Shown: positions 37,177 through 49,860, numbered from the stretch's first letter. The stretch is 64,000 nt of DNA from Solanum dulcamara (GCF_947179165.1 NC_077238.1:42213793-42277792), one strand, 5' to 3'. The notes: a model not told the origin generated them from the letters alone. Made by a program: numbers and translations.

Positions 37177-39273
37177 TGTCACAATTCGACCTAGAGCCTA
37201 GATTAACATGACAATTGAAACCTTGAAGTACTCCAACCAATTCTCTTTACATATTATATGCATATATATGGTAAGTTAAAGCGAAAATAGCATAGGAAGA
37301 GTCTAAAACATAAATCATAAAATTATAGAAGTTGAAAACATAAACTCTACATAATTTGTCAAATGAATGCAACTACTAAACAGGAAGGGTGAGGGCTAAG
37401 ACATGTCCCTAACTCACCCTCAACATGAATATAATAAAATTCTTTGAAATGAAATGCTCAACTTATAACTAGTCATTGATATATGAGGACTCACCAAACT
37501 CCATTGATATGGAAGCTCAACTAGCCACGTGCAGGAATGTGATCTTCAACCCCTACATTATGAGACAATATAGACAAAAATATATGTTAGTACATTTGAA
37601 TGTACTAAGTATGTGGGCATGTCAAGCAATGTAAATTAAAGGACGCAATGATTAGAGAAAATGCATAATAAAGAGAATAAATAAAGTCATAAGAAAGCCA
37701 TAATGATCAAAGCATTTAAGAGACGTAGTTGAAACCATAAAAGAACATAAGAGAATATAAATATGTGGGATAGGAACCATAATGGAAAATAAGACAATGT
37801 GATCTATATTATTAAATCCTAATGTCTCCCCATACAACAAAAAAAGGGGAATCTATTTTCCACGGTAGACTCTACCCCGCTAGGTGGGTCATGTTCATAC
37901 GCTATATGTGGATCCACTACCTAGGACATAAAGGCAAATCCTATGGTGGCACGTATTTAAGAGATAATAGACTTTATATAAGAACCCCATAGGTCGAGCC
38001 CCCACCTCAATTCATAATTCGGTGCTAAGTCCAATCACACAAAAATACATGCATAGTGATCATACTTAACATATATCATGAGAATTGTACATAGGTTTAA
38101 CATGCATAGAGTGGCTCATTTTTATAACATACTTACAATGTGATTATAATCCTTTCAACATCACAATATCATACTTACACAATTCATTTCATTAGGTTCA
38201 TAGCTCACCAATTATGGATCCTAAGTCACCTTTTTTTATAACTTACATGTAATTCATAACTTGAACAAAATTATAATCTGTGATCGTAATTCATACTTGA
38301 ACTTAGAGTAAAACTCATATACATAGTCAAATTGGATGAAAACCATAAGAATACTTTAAAAATTATTGAACTTTATATCATAATTTATGCAAATCACCAT
38401 TGAAACTAGCTTCATGCATGTGCATTGATAATCCAACTTAAAATTATGAAATTAGTGAAAAAACATACTTATAATGATCATTGAAAATAACTAAAACATA
38501 ATTGAAATAGCCCAACACAATTCATCAAAAATTAGCGTTTAAAAATAATTTTGAGGAAACCTTTGGAATTTCATGGGTGAAAGGAACCCATGGATCAATC
38601 CCACATACCTTGGGTAAATAAACTTAGAATTTGAAGAACCTTGATGAACTTAAAACCCTAGATTGAGAGAGAATTAGAGTCTCTCCTTAGGGAAATCTTT
38701 AAAGAATGAATTGAATCGGAGGAAAATTTGAAGAATTAGGTACTTATAGACCTTGAACTTAGCCATAAAAGTATCTAGGTCCATTTAACTTTACCAAGGA
38801 AAATACATGAATAACCTTCATTGAAACTGAAATTTGTATTTATGAATTAGACTCCACAAGTTGTAGATATGTTGACCAGTCGTAGGAATGACTCATCCTG
38901 CAGGTTTTTGGAAAATCCCTAAAAATCAAGTCTCTGAAGTTTTTGTATGACTCATTTTCATAAGTCGTCAAATCCTCTACGACTTGTCCTATTGAGTTAT
39001 ACAGTGGGTTTCAAGGGTGGGCATATGTAGGTCATTAGACCCTGCAACAATGACTCATTTTGAGAGTTATCATTTGATCTATGAGTTTTCATTTGAATCG
39101 TCAACTCTACTTCCTGCCTTGGCCAATTTTCCCTCCTTAATGCCATTCTATGAGTTGTATTTACGACTCGTATTAGTCACTATGAGTCATAGACTGACTC
39201 GTAGACCTATGGACAGTCCAAATTCTCTTGATATTTTCCTTTTGTTCGACTTTTCATCTTTCGGGGTCTTACA
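37177..39273 (-). repeat. R3 5' LTR
   Basis: It starts TGTCACAATTCG on the plus strand and ends GGGGTCTTACA. It is 2097 bp and uninterrupted, and serves as the reference for the split left LTR. TAGTACATTTGAATGTACTAAG near 37590 is the reverse of the shared R-region motif. The stretch 38860-39200 is rich in GACTCGT / ACGACT motifs. Confidence 0.9.
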
Positions 39274-39795
39274 GGTCAGTCCAAGAGGGCCAGATCTATA
39301 GGGCTGTTTTCACCATTCCAAGGTTAGTTTATGCCTAGGTTTTATAATAGACCACCTAGGCCATCATTTTCCTACTTACAGATAGCACCCAACCTAGAAT
39401 TCAAGGGTATAAGGGAAATCAGATTGGGCAAAGAGGTGAAATCTAAGGTTCACGAATAGTATGGCACAAAGAGTAGGGAAGTACGAGCCAATCAAGACCT
39501 CTTAGACAGCCTTGTAAAAAATTTGGAAGAAATCATCTATGTGTTTGCCGATTTAGGAAAGATGCTTGTTTTGGGTGTTGTACACTGAGACATATGATCA
39601 ATAATTGCCCTTAAAGGGGCATGTGGTATGGAACAACCTACTAGATCATTTTCCGCATCGTAATCATCAATGCCTTCTTTAGGTAGGGGTTTACAGATGC
39701 GTACAGGTCATGGCAGAGGTGTTAGATGGGAAACTAGTTCTAGTAGAGTTTAGAATTGTACATATGCCTTAGGATATCAATAAAATTTAGAGGCT
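39274..39795 (+). pseudogene. R5 gag, C-terminal part
   Basis: It opens with GQSKRARSIG, the basic region before the knuckle. An intact CCHC zinc knuckle of spacing C-X2-C-X4-H-X4-C starts at the Cys codon 39567 (CFGC...) and ends at the Cys codon 39606-39608. It is preceded by a degenerate CRNHxC-like run. Stops and frame changes are frequent. This is the only copy here in which I can read a complete CCHC box. Confidence 0.75.
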
Positions 39796-40310
39796 TTGCC
39801 CGATGTGTTTACATGTACATTGTCCATCTTTTCACATGTTGTATATACATTAATTGATATGGGATTTACACTATCATATATCATTCCATTGACTGTTGGA
39901 AAGTTCAAAAGAATACTAGAATTATTGGTTAAACTATTTGAAGTGTCTATACTGGTTGGCAAGTCTATTATAGCTAGATGACTCTATTGTAATTGCATAG
40001 TTACTGGTTGTGATCATGATACATTGGTTGACCTTGTTGAGTTATAAATAGTAGATTTCAATGTTATAATGGGTATGAATTGGTTGGGTTCTTGTTATGC
40101 CATAATAGATTACCCGACCAAAATAGTGCATTTCCATTTTCCAAAAGAGGAAGTCCCTGAATGGAAAGGTAACATTGGGTCACCAGGAGGTAAGTTTATT
40201 TCTTACCTTAAGGTAAAGAAGATAATATCCAAAGGATACATATGTTATTTAGTGAGAGTGGAAAATGTAGATGTGGAGCCACCATCTCTTTAATCTATTC
40301 AGTGGTAAAT
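39796..40310 (+). pseudogene. R5 aspartic protease and linker
   Basis: VVYTLIDMGFTLSYI gives the active site, with Asp kept and Pro/Thr replaced by Met. VIMGMNWLGSCYAIIDYP near 40057-40110 is the second-half motif. GGKFISYLKVKKIISKGYICYL near 40185 leads to RT. Stops lie at 39979 and near 40046. Confidence 0.8.
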
Positions 40311-41165
40311 GAATTTCCCAATGTATTTCCTAAAGATCTTCCAGGTTTGCCCCATGAATGAGAAGTAGAGCTTGGTATTGATGTGATTCCAAATACTCAA
40401 CCTATCTCCATCCCTCCATATAGAATGGCCACGAAAAAATTATAGGAGTTGAATGAACAATTAAAATACTTGTTAGAAAAGGGATTCATAAGGCCTAGTA
40501 TGTCCCCTTGAAGGGATCAGTTTTATTTGTACGCAACAAAGATGGCTCGTTGAGAATGTGTATTGACTATAGGCAGTTGAACAAGGTAACAATTAAGAAC
40601 AAATATACCCTTCCTAGAATTGATGATTTGTTTGACCAATTACAGGGTGCTAAGTATTTTACAAAGATTGACCTGAGGCCAGGTTATTACCATGTAAGGG
40701 TCAAGGAGAATGATATACCCAAGGCAGATTTTTGAACACTGTATGGTCATTTTGAGTTTTGTAGTTATGTCATTTGGGCTAATAAATGCACTGGAAGCTT
40801 TTATGGATTTGATTAATATAGTGTTCAAGAAATTTTTGGAGGTGTTTGTGATAGTATTCATAGATGACATTTTGGTGTATGTAATATCAAAAGAGGACCA
40901 TGCTAATACTTATGACATGTGTTATAGATTCTTTATGATCGTGAGTTGTACGTAAAGTTCTCTAAATGTGACTTTTGATTAAAATTTGTGGCATTCTTGG
41001 GTCATATTATATCTAATGAAGGAATAAGGGTTGATGAACAAAAGATAAAAGCTGTAGAGAACTAGCCAAGACCTATAACACCTACAGAGGTTCATAGTTT
41101 CCTTGACTTGGCAGGTTATTATAGAAGGTTTGTTGAAGGATTTTTATCTATTTCTGCACCCTTAA
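40311..41165 (+). pseudogene. R5 reverse transcriptase
   Basis: [18 protein letters not shown] is near 40555, [15 protein letters not shown] near 40665 with its Asp, VMSFGLINALEAFMDL near 40770, and [12 protein letters not shown] near 40850 with both Asp. A LAGYYRRFVEGF block lies near 41115. Frame changes occur near 40505, 40735 and 40955, and TAG or TGA codons replace Gln or Trp at several places. Confidence 0.83.
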
Positions 41166-41640
41166 CAAAGCTAACAAAAAAGGCAGCTAAGTTCTAATGG
41201 ACCAATGCATGTGAAAGAAGCTTCCATGATCTGAAGGATAAATTGACTTCTACACCTGTATTGGTACTTCCATAAGGCACAAAAGGGTATGTAATGTATT
41301 GTGATGCTTCGGGAGTGGTCTTAGAATGTGTATTGATGCATCATGTAAAGTAATAGCTTATGACTCAAGGTAGCTACAACTACATGAGAAACATTATCCA
41401 ATCCACGATTTAGAACTAGCAGTAGTTGTATTTTCTTTGAAGGTATGATGCCATTACTTAAATAGATTTAATGTCAACATATATACTGATCACAAGGGTT
41501 TGCAATATATCTTTAAACAAAAGGACCTAAATCTAAGGTATCGAAGATGGCTTGAGCTATTAAAAGATTATAACGTTGCCCAGTAAAGCAAATATAGTAG
41601 TTGATGCTCTAACTAATAAAACAATGGAAAGCACTTATGA
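41166..41640 (+). pseudogene. R5 RNase H domain
   Basis: A VMYCDASGVVLEC segment near 41290 matches the first RNase H motif. IYTDHKGLQYIFKQKDLNL near 41482-41540 keeps the TDHK Asp. WLELLKDYNVA is near 41550. Small indels change the frame near 41350 and 41585. Confidence 0.78.
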
Positions 41641-43187
41641 TCAGTCCATAGAAAGACAAAGAATAAATAAGGATCTATACCAACTAGCTAGCTTGGGGTT
41701 CGCGTTATTAAATCTCTAGATGAAGAGGTCATCGTGCAAAATGCAGCATAATCTTCATTTTTAGAAGAAGTGAATGAGAAGCAGTACACAGATCCTATTA
41801 TATTACAACTTAAGGAAAACGTATAATAAGGTATGACAAAGGCATTTGAGCTTATGCAGGAGGGAATACTCCGATGTCAAAATAAATTATATGTACTATG
41901 TAGAGGGACTAAGAAAGAGGATTATGGTAGAAGCATATCATTCAAAATATTTTGTCCATCTGGGCTCGATTAAAATTTATCATGAATTGAAAGAAGAATA
42001 TTGATGGAGTGACATGAAGAAGAACATTGCAGAATATGTAGCTCAATGTCTAAATTGTCTACAAATTAAAGTAGAGCACCAAAAGCCTAGAGGTTATATG
42101 CAACGTATAGAACTTCCAATTTGAGAGTGGGACATGATCAACATAGATTTTTTCACTATTTTACCTCGCTCATTTTAGAAGTTTGATTCCATATGGGTAA
42201 TAGTTGGCCGACTCAACAAATCAGCGCATTTCTTGCTGATCAAGACTATTTATACAATTAAAGAGTATGCAAAATGGTATATTAAAGAGATAGTTCTGGT
42301 ATACAAAGTACCCATATCTATTATATCTAATAGGGGAGCTCAATTCACTGCAAATATTTGGAAGCAATTTAAAAAGAGTTTGGGAATGCAAGTGACTTTA
42401 AGTATAGTCTTTCACCCTGAAATTGATGGTCAAGTAGAATAAAAAATCCAAACGCTTGAGGATATGCGGTGAACTTATATATTAGAATTCAAAGGTAGCT
42501 GGGATGATCATTTGCTGCTGATTGAGTTTGTTTAAAACAATAGCTACCATTCAAGTATCAAAATGGCACCTTATGAAGCTTTATATGGAAGAAAGTGCAA
42601 ATCACCAATAAACTAGTTTGAAGTGGTGAAACTGACTTATTCAGGCCAGATCTTGTTCTTCAAGCTATGGAAAAACTTACGGTAATACAACAGTAGCTAG
42701 AAACAGCTCAAAGTCGATACAAATCATATGCAGATTTTAGAAGAAGAGGACTAGAGTTTTCCATAGGAGATGAGGTATTCTTGAACATGTCTCCAATAAA
42801 AAGAGTAATGCGATTTGGTAAAAAGGGGAAGTTGAGTCCATGCTACATAGGACAATATAATATTACTCAAAGTATTGGCGAAGTTGCATATGAGTTAGAG
42901 CTACCATAAGAGCTTTCCACAAATCATCTGGTATTTCACATCCCAATGCTTCGAAAGTGCATAGGTGACCCCCATCTCTTATTACTCCTATAGAAGATGT
43001 ACAAGTTATAGGAGATTTAACTTATAAAGAAGTACCTATTGCTATTCTAGATCGATACGTTAGGAAGTTAAGAAATAAAGAAGTAGCTTCTATAAAAGTA
43101 ACATAGAGAAACCAACAAGTAGAAGAGGTTAGATGGAAAGCGGAAGAAGCAATAAAGTTGAAGTATCCTCATTTGTTTCAATCTTAA
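41641..43187 (+). pseudogene. R5 integrase and chromodomain-like tail
   Basis: The zinc-binding part runs near 41930-42070, ending with a C-X2-C pair. Two catalytic aspartates are altered: the first is Gly (GGC at 42206-42208, in VIVGRLNKSAHF) and the second is Asn (AAT at 42329-42331, in SNRGAQFTA). The C-terminus has MSPIKRVMRFGKKGKLSP near 42788. The tail, in a shifted frame, has LRNKEVASIKV, a stop at the expected Trp, then VEEVRWKAEEA and KYPHLFQS, with TAA at 43185-43187. Confidence 0.85.
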
Positions 43188-43343
43188 GGGGGAGGTCAAA
43201 GTGCTGAGTTAATACATTAACAAGTAAATATAAGTTTATTTTAATTATGTGGCTAATAATAGGATTTAACTTAGGCTTAAATTTAGTTGGGGCTTACTAA
43301 CTATGATAACATTTGAGGACAAATGTTCCTAAGGAGGTGAGGA
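43188..43343 (+). other. R5 3' spacer and polypurine tract
   Basis: CATTTGAGGACAAATGTTCC (43311-43330) is the shared pre-tract block, followed by AAGGAGGTGAGGA (43331-43343). Confidence 0.75.
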
Positions 43344-43754
43344 TGTAACAGACTATATTTTTCATATGCTAGTGCTATTCATATGGTACTTGACATAGCC
43401 TTGTTGTATAGATGATGGACTAAGTTTCTTATAGGAGAAGTGATGTCTTTAAAATAGATGGGAAGGTGTGGTAATGCCTCACACGTTTCAGCACATATAC
43501 TGCCAAGTTAACCTTGACTGAAGTATTTAAACTCAATGTAGTAAGGTGGTATTTAAGCCTAAAATTTAAAGTGAAGTGTTAAGTAAATCAAAATGGATTA
43601 AAATTTAAAAAATGGAATAAAATAGAGAGTTGCTTTCTTACCTTAATTAAGCTACTAGGTGCATTACCTACTTGACCTATATGGATCTAATAAACATGCC
43701 AAGGCTAATGGACCAAATTTAGGCCTATGTTAATGGATCATTTGAGGCCTAAAC
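43344..43754 (+). repeat. R5 3' LTR, first part
   Basis: It starts TGTAACAGACT right after the purine tract. About 410 bp are present before S2 enters. A few bases may continue after 45922 (TAGGTAAGAGAAAAC), and then sequence of the R6 LTR takes over. No second copy of this LTR is in the window, so its full length is unknown. Confidence 0.7.
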
Positions 43755-45917
43755 TGTAAGACCCCAAAAATGTGAAAGGTCCTAAACCAAGGAACCAAGG
43801 ATGAAGTTTTAGAAAGGTTTGAAAACTGGCACCAGAAATTGACACGGAAGCCTTCATGGACCGTGGTAATTACTATGGACTATAGTGTGCAATTGTGGTA
43901 GAGATTCAGAGGTTCAATATGCAGATGACAAACCATGATTGAGGACCACCAACCATGGTGAGAACCACAGGCTGTAAATCACTCCATGGTGAGACCTCCC
44001 CAAAGTCCTCAGCAATGTTTTCCCAAGGCAGGGTCTACGGACGACCACCACGGGCCGTGGTGTGTTTCACAGACTGTCAAGGTGTCCGTGAAGAAACTTC
44101 AGAGACTACCCTGTAGATCTCTTTTTTGAATTTCTCTAATTCCCTTATTACGAGACCCCACCACGGAGGGTTCCCGTGAAGTCTCTTCCGGCTAGATCTT
44201 TAAAGGGATAATTTTGGTCTTTTCCTGCATTTTAACCCAAAATTGTGTCATTTTGAGGGGAAAATTCACCTATCTAAAGATGCTAGAACCTTCAAATCCC
44301 TCATTTCTTTCACTCTAACTTCTCCATCACAAATCTTCTCCTCTCAAGTTCTTCCAAGGGCTTCAAGGCAAGGCTAGGGTTTCCTAATTCAAGGCATTCA
44401 AGTCTCCTTTCTTCCTCAAGTGTTCTTAGGGATTTCGTTTCCCTCAAGGTATGTAGGTTTTCATCAATGGGTCCTTCCACCCATGGAGCCCAAATATTTT
44501 CTCAACTTAGTATTTCAATTTAAAATGATCAAATCTTATGGGCTTTTACATGATAACTTTAAATGTATAGATTATGATGTATTTGAAGTTTTCTTACATA
44601 TATTGATGGATATTGACTCTTGATTTCATAAAGTTATTATGTTATTAAAGTGCCTATATGATAGGCTTTAAATGTGTTTTAAGACATATTTGGTGGGTTT
44701 CTTTAAGGATATGTATTTTAAGCATTTCCCTTACTCTCATTCATGCAAGAATTCTTTAAAGGCATTGAATGGTTTTTACAAAATGAATCCACCTAGTTTT
44801 CCTATAATAAAGCAAATTTGAAATGAGGTTTGACTCTAAATGAATGATATGAAATAAATGTTTATGTAAGGGAGTCATGATAGATCGATAAAGGGCTTCT
44901 TAACCAAAGTAAGATTTTAATGTGAATGAACAATTCTCGCATTGGATCAAATGAAAGGTTTTAATGATATATTCCACCGATTGATGTTTTAATGTTAAAG
45001 TAATATAATACTTATGTTATATTAATGTTTAAATGTTATTCCGTGGGACGTTACCTAGCACCGAATGTAGCATGTAGATGGGGGCTCGACTGAAGGGGTC
45101 CTTAAGTAAAGTCTCATGTTGTATTAACTATGTGCCACTATGGGGCCCTTATTGGCTATTTTAGGCTAGTGGATCCATGATTAGCCATTAAAGTGAATGT
45201 TAAAGAATGTTTAAAGATGATCGGAGTTCTACCTGGTAAGTAGTCTCCTCGGGCCAATGTAGGGGGATATGTTGGATTCCATGCAATAGCTCGCATGGTC
45301 TTAAATGTCAGTTATGTTTGCTTCCCCATAAAAAATGAATGTTTTAAGGATCCACATGATGATTTCTCAAGAATGCATTCACTTATGCATATTGCCTATA
45401 CATGTCTCTCTGTTATGTTCTTCATTTCATAGCATACTCACATACTTAGTACATTCAAAGTACTAACGCATACTTTTACCTACATGATATCACTATGTAG
45501 AGACCAGCATTACTCCACACTCTCCCCCCCATGGATAAGTGGAACGTTGAAGGCTACCACTTTGGTAAGTTCCTATGTTCTGGGAATGACACTCCTATCT
45601 TATGTAGCTTATGTTATGTTTAGACATTTAAGCTAAGTTTAGTATTTTTGACTTAATCTTGAGGGTGAACTAGGGACATATCTTATCCCCCGCCAAGTCT
45701 TAATGTAGAAGGTATTGTTGGACATAGTAAAGGATTTTATGTTGTCTTTGACCCTTATTAATGTGAAACCCCTTAGTCTCTATATCCCTTATATTTCCTC
45801 TTGATTTGTTTATCATTACTAATGAAATGCTTAATGAATTCTAAGAGGCTTAAGTGAGGTACCTCCGGGTGTCTCATTCGCCATGTCATGTGTAGGACCT
45901 AGGCTTGGGACATGACA
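43755..45917 (+). mobile_element. S2: solo LTR of the R3/R6 family
   Basis: It starts TGTAAGACCCC and ends GGGACATGACA, 2163 bp, flanked by TAAAC at 43750-43754 and 45918-45922. There is no interior. The first 450 bp are rich in CCATGGT / ACCACGG motifs, as in the R6 LTRs. The R-region motif TAGTACATTCAAAGTACTAAC (about 45447) and the hairpin at 45479 are near the end. Confidence 0.87.
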
Positions 45918-45922
45918 TAAAC

Positions 45923-47621
45923 TAGGTAAGAGAAAACAAAGGTAAATCTACAATAAGATCATGCGAGCTATAAAATTAAAACCCGATGTATCCCCATACA
46001 ACAGAAGAAGGGTAAATCTACTTTCCAAGGAAGACTCTACCCCGCTAGGCGGGTCATGTACATACACTATATGTGGATCCACTAGCTAAGACATGAGGTC
46101 AACTTTCGGTGGCACGTATTTATGAGAAAAGAGACACTATATAAGGACCCCTTAAGTCGATCCCCCACCTCAAGTCATCATTCGGTGCTAATTCAAATCC
46201 CACGGAATACATAACATAGTAATCATTCTTAATGTATCTCATAAACTTGTTCATAAACTTCATGATTCATAAAGTAGCTTATTTTCATGTCATACTTGCA
46301 ATGTGAGTATAAGCCTTTCAACATTACAATATTATGCTTGCATAATTCATGTCATTAGGTTCTTTGGGCACCACATAGATTCCTAAGTCACCTTTCTTCA
46401 TAACTTGCATAGATTCCATATCTTGAACATAATTGTAAATCATGATCATCATTCCTACTTGAATTTAGAGTAAAACTCATATACATAGCCAGTTTGAATA
46501 AAAACCATGATAATACTTTGAGATCATTAAACTTCATAATCATACTTCATAATATCATCAATGAAAATAGCTTTAGGCATGGGCATTCATATTTCATCTT
46601 GAAATCATGAAATTAATGTGGAAACATACTTATAATGATCATTTATAATGATTAAAATAAAATTAAAATAGCCCAATGTAATTCATCAAACTAGGGTTAC
46701 AAACCCAATTAAAATTAATGAGATTTTGAATGAAAACCTTAGGACTCCATAGGTGAAAGGAACCCATGGATCAAATCTCACATACCTTGATTGAATTTAA
46801 ACTCGGAACTGAAAAGGGAGACTTGTTCTTAAAGAAAACCTAGCCAAACTTGATGAACAAGATGAACCCTTGGAGAAACCTTGACAGAGAGGTCTTAAAA
46901 TTGTTTGGGAGTTAATAAGGGAATGAAATAGAATTAGGAGTATTTAGTACAAGTACATAATGAATCTAGTACCAAAAATGTCCATATATATTAATGGAAG
47001 AATACGGAATGACCGAAATACTCTTCACTTAACTGAAGATTAGGACCGATCACGAGTCATCACCATGGACCATAAAAGGCATCATGGTCCATGGTAAGGG
47101 ACTTGGGAAAGGCTACCTACCACGGCCCGTGAAGGGCACCATGGTCTATGGTGGTCTTCTATAGTAGTTTCCCTAGACAACTTTCTAGGACTTGCAAGGA
47201 TAGTTTGAGAACCTCCTTCACTGAGGCCATGACGATCCGTGAAGGTCATAATAGTCTGTAAACATCAAATATGGTATAAAACCTGCAGGAGCTACCACCA
47301 CAGTCTATGAAGGGCTACATGACCCATGGTGGTGCGGAGTGGTCCTTTCCTTAGGAACATTTTATGAGGTCTTAGGGGAGGGATCACCACGAAGGTCACC
47401 ATGGCCTGTGGTGCTCACCATGGTTCGTGGTCCCTTGTTGTGGTCCCTTCCTTCAAGACTGAGTTTAAGAACCACTACCAAATTTTCTCACCACGAGGCG
47501 TGGTGTGGTCCATGGCTCGTGATGGCCTTCATGGTCATCACTTGGTACCAAAATCTGCAGGTTTCAATAATTTCATCTTTTGATCCTTATTTTCCCGACT
47601 TTCCAATTTTAGGGTCTTACA
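45923..47621 (-). repeat. R6 3' LTR, truncated
   Basis: It matches 57049-58726. Homology becomes clear from about 45945. It ends AGGGTCTTACA at 47621. The stretch 47040-47560 carries dozens of CACCATGGTC / CCACGGCC-type motifs. Confidence 0.85.
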
Positions 47622-47637
47622 ATATCTCCCCCTTAGG
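47622..47637 (-). other. R6 polypurine tract
   Basis: On the minus strand it reads CCTAAGGGGGAGATAT before the LTR. The conserved ATTCGAGAATGAATGTT block is at 47638-47655. Confidence 0.85.
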
Positions 47638-47868
47638 AACATTCATTCTCGAATGGGACTCAAGCTAGCATGAATAGAATAGAAAAGGGACATAATAGCC
47701 AACATGAATGCAAAACATCTCAATAATGCATAAAACATGAAATCTTTAATCTCAAACAAAAACATGACTTTAAAACTCATTGCATGAACATGAATGCATA
47801 TGAAATCATGAGAACAACTGAAATGCATGATTTGGGCTGGTTAGATCATGAAGTAGCTAAATACTCAA

Positions 47869-49440
47869 CTAGGCACGGAAGGAAATAGATGAGGATATCG
47901 GGATGTCATATCGTCTTCGGCCTACCATGTAGTACCCTCAACTTCTTGATTCCTCCACAACATTTTAACTAAAGCTATTTCTTTGTTTCTCAACTTTCTA
48001 ACTTGTCGGTCCATGATCTCAACTGGAACCTATTCATAAGAAAGACTCTCCTTAACCTCAATGTTGTCCAATGGCATAATGGATCTAGGATCACCAACAA
48101 ACTTCCTCAATAATGACACATGGAACACTGAATGCCCTGATGCCAAATCCGAAGTCAAATCTAACTCATAAGCCAACTTACTGATTTGCCTCAAAATCTG
48201 ATATGGGCCAACATAGCAGCGACTTAACTTTCCATTCTTACCAAAATACATCATACCCTTCATGGGTGAAATTTTCAAGTTAACCCAATTATTAACCTCA
48301 AATTCAAGTTTTCATTTTCTCATATCCAAATAAGACTTTTGTTGGCTTTGGGCAATTTTCAATATTTTTTTAATAAGTTTGACCTTCTCCGTAGCCTCAA
48401 ATACGAACTCGAGTCCTATCAAAGTGACTTTACCTAACTCAAACCAACCAATAGAGGATCTACACTTCCTACCATACAAAGCTTCAAATGGAGCTATCTC
48501 AATACTAAACTCATACCTGTTATTATAAGAAAACTTGATTAATGGCCAATAGTCATCCCAATTTCCCTTGAAATAGATCACACATTCTCTGAACATATCC
48601 TCTAATGCCTAGATGATACGTTCGACATGACTATCTATTTGTGGGTGAAAAGTTGTACTAAGTTTCACTTGGGCACCAAGACCCTTTTGAAAAGATCTCC
48701 AAAATTGAGATGTAAACTAAGTACATTGATCCAAAATTATGGATAATGGAACAACATGAATTTTAACCAACTCTTAGATATACAATCTAGCATAGTTTTT
48801 GGCTGAATATGAAGTCTTAAATGGGAAAAAAATAAGCCCACTTAGTCATTCGGTCAATAATCACCAAAATGGAATCATGTTGCTACGAGTATGAGGCAAA
48901 CTTGTAATGAAGTCCATATTCAAGGTTTTCCACTTCCAAGTAAGAATCTCAATATCTTAAGCCAGACCTTCCAGTTTTTGATGCTCAACTTTCACTTGTT
49001 GACAATTAGGATACGAAGCCAGAACTTTCGCAATATCCTTTTTCATGCCATTCCACCAATACACTTTTCTCAAATCTCAATATATCTTTTTGGAATCGGG
49101 ATGAATAGAATTCTGTGAACTATGAGTTTCGGACAATATCATTTCTTTCAAGACATTAAATTCCAAACACACAATTGGACTTGATATCTCAAAATAACAC
49201 CCCCCTCCTTGGGAGAAAGCCTCAATGGATTTTTCGGCAACCACTTTCTTTAATCCAACCAAAGCGGGATCACCATCTTGCTTTGCCTTTACTTCCACCA
49301 TAAGAGATGATTGAGAACCATTTTGAACAAAAACAGCACCATCTTTAGAATCAATTAATCGAACACCCAAATGGGCTAATCTATGCACATCTCAAACTAG
49401 CTCTTTCTTCTCATCCTCAATATGAGAAACACTTTCATAG
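47869..49440 (-). pseudogene. R6 integrase and chromodomain-like tail
   Basis: The zinc-binding part is within 49000-49200. The core keeps the second Asp (LDQCT in place of SDRGT, near 48730). NNRYEFSIEIAPFEALYGRK is near 48470-48530 and ISPMKGMMYFGKNGKLSR near 48220-48275. The tail reads VEGTTW, a stop, then AEDDM and RYPHLFPS, ending at TAG 47869-47871. The open pieces 48030-48278, 48312-48596 and 49077-49388 lie in different frames. Confidence 0.85.
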
Positions 49441-49860
49441 ATAACCTAATAAGAGTGTCGGCAACCATATTTGCCATACTCAGATGGTATAGCACATGTC
49501 ATAATTCTTCAATAGTTTAAGTCATCTCCTTTGTCAAAGATTCAAGTCATTTTGAGTGAATACATAATGAAAACTCTTGTGATCAGCAAAAACATCCACA
49601 TAGATGCTATAAAGATTGTGTCTCTACAACTTTAAAGAAAATACCACCGCCGCCAACTGTAAGTCATGAGTCAAATAATTCTTTTCATGTTCTTTGAGTT
49701 TCCTTGAAGCATAAACTATCATTTTACCATTTTGCATTATGAAACAACCAACACCAACTCATGAAGCATCATAATACACAATAAATCCATCAAAACCTTT
49801 CGATAAGGTCAATATCAGAGAGGAGGTAAGCTTTTCCTTTAACTCTTGGAAGATTTTCTC
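49441..49860 (-). pseudogene. R6 RNase H domain
   Basis: The minus strand carries decayed VYYDAS-like and [14 protein letters not shown] segments near 49730-49790, and motifs that align with HNLYSIYVDVFADHKSF near 49570-49625, where the TDHK Asp is kept as ADHK. No open stretch longer than 60 codons remains. Confidence 0.7.

Larger units (their letters stand above)
1..39273 (-). mobile_element. R3: Ty3/gypsy retrotransposon, minus strand, broken by three insertions
   Basis: This is the scaffold element of the left part of the window. Its pieces are 1-430, about 10871-13180, 23739-27582 and 36858-39273. Read on the minus strand they join as 5' LTR, primer-binding site, gag, protease, RT, RNase H, integrase, purine tract and 3' LTR. 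The joins are supported by two 5-bp target duplications (TACAT at 13176 and 23734, ATTAG at 27578 and 36853) and by continuity with the sister element R6. Position 1 aligns near 37628 of the other LTR, so about 450 bp of the 3' LTR should lie left of the window. The right edge (TCTTACA at 39267-39273) abuts gag sequence of R5. All coding parts are decayed. Confidence 0.85.
39274..43754 (+). mobile_element. R5: old Ty3/gypsy fragment, gag to 3' LTR
   Basis: The element begins inside gag at the edge of R3, so its 5' part should lie left of the window beyond R3. Gag end, protease, RT, RNase H, integrase, purine tract and the start of the 3' LTR follow in order. It is the most frame-damaged copy in the left half, which fits an older insertion that R3 later entered. 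Confidence 0.85.

Noticed and set aside
39017..39301. 94-codon frame crossing the R3 LTR end
   Set aside because: It spans an LTR boundary into R5 gag, so it is a chance fusion.
47339..47668. 109-codon frame in the R6 LTR
   Set aside because: It is a by-product of the CCATGGT-type motif-rich LTR segment, with no start context or homologue.
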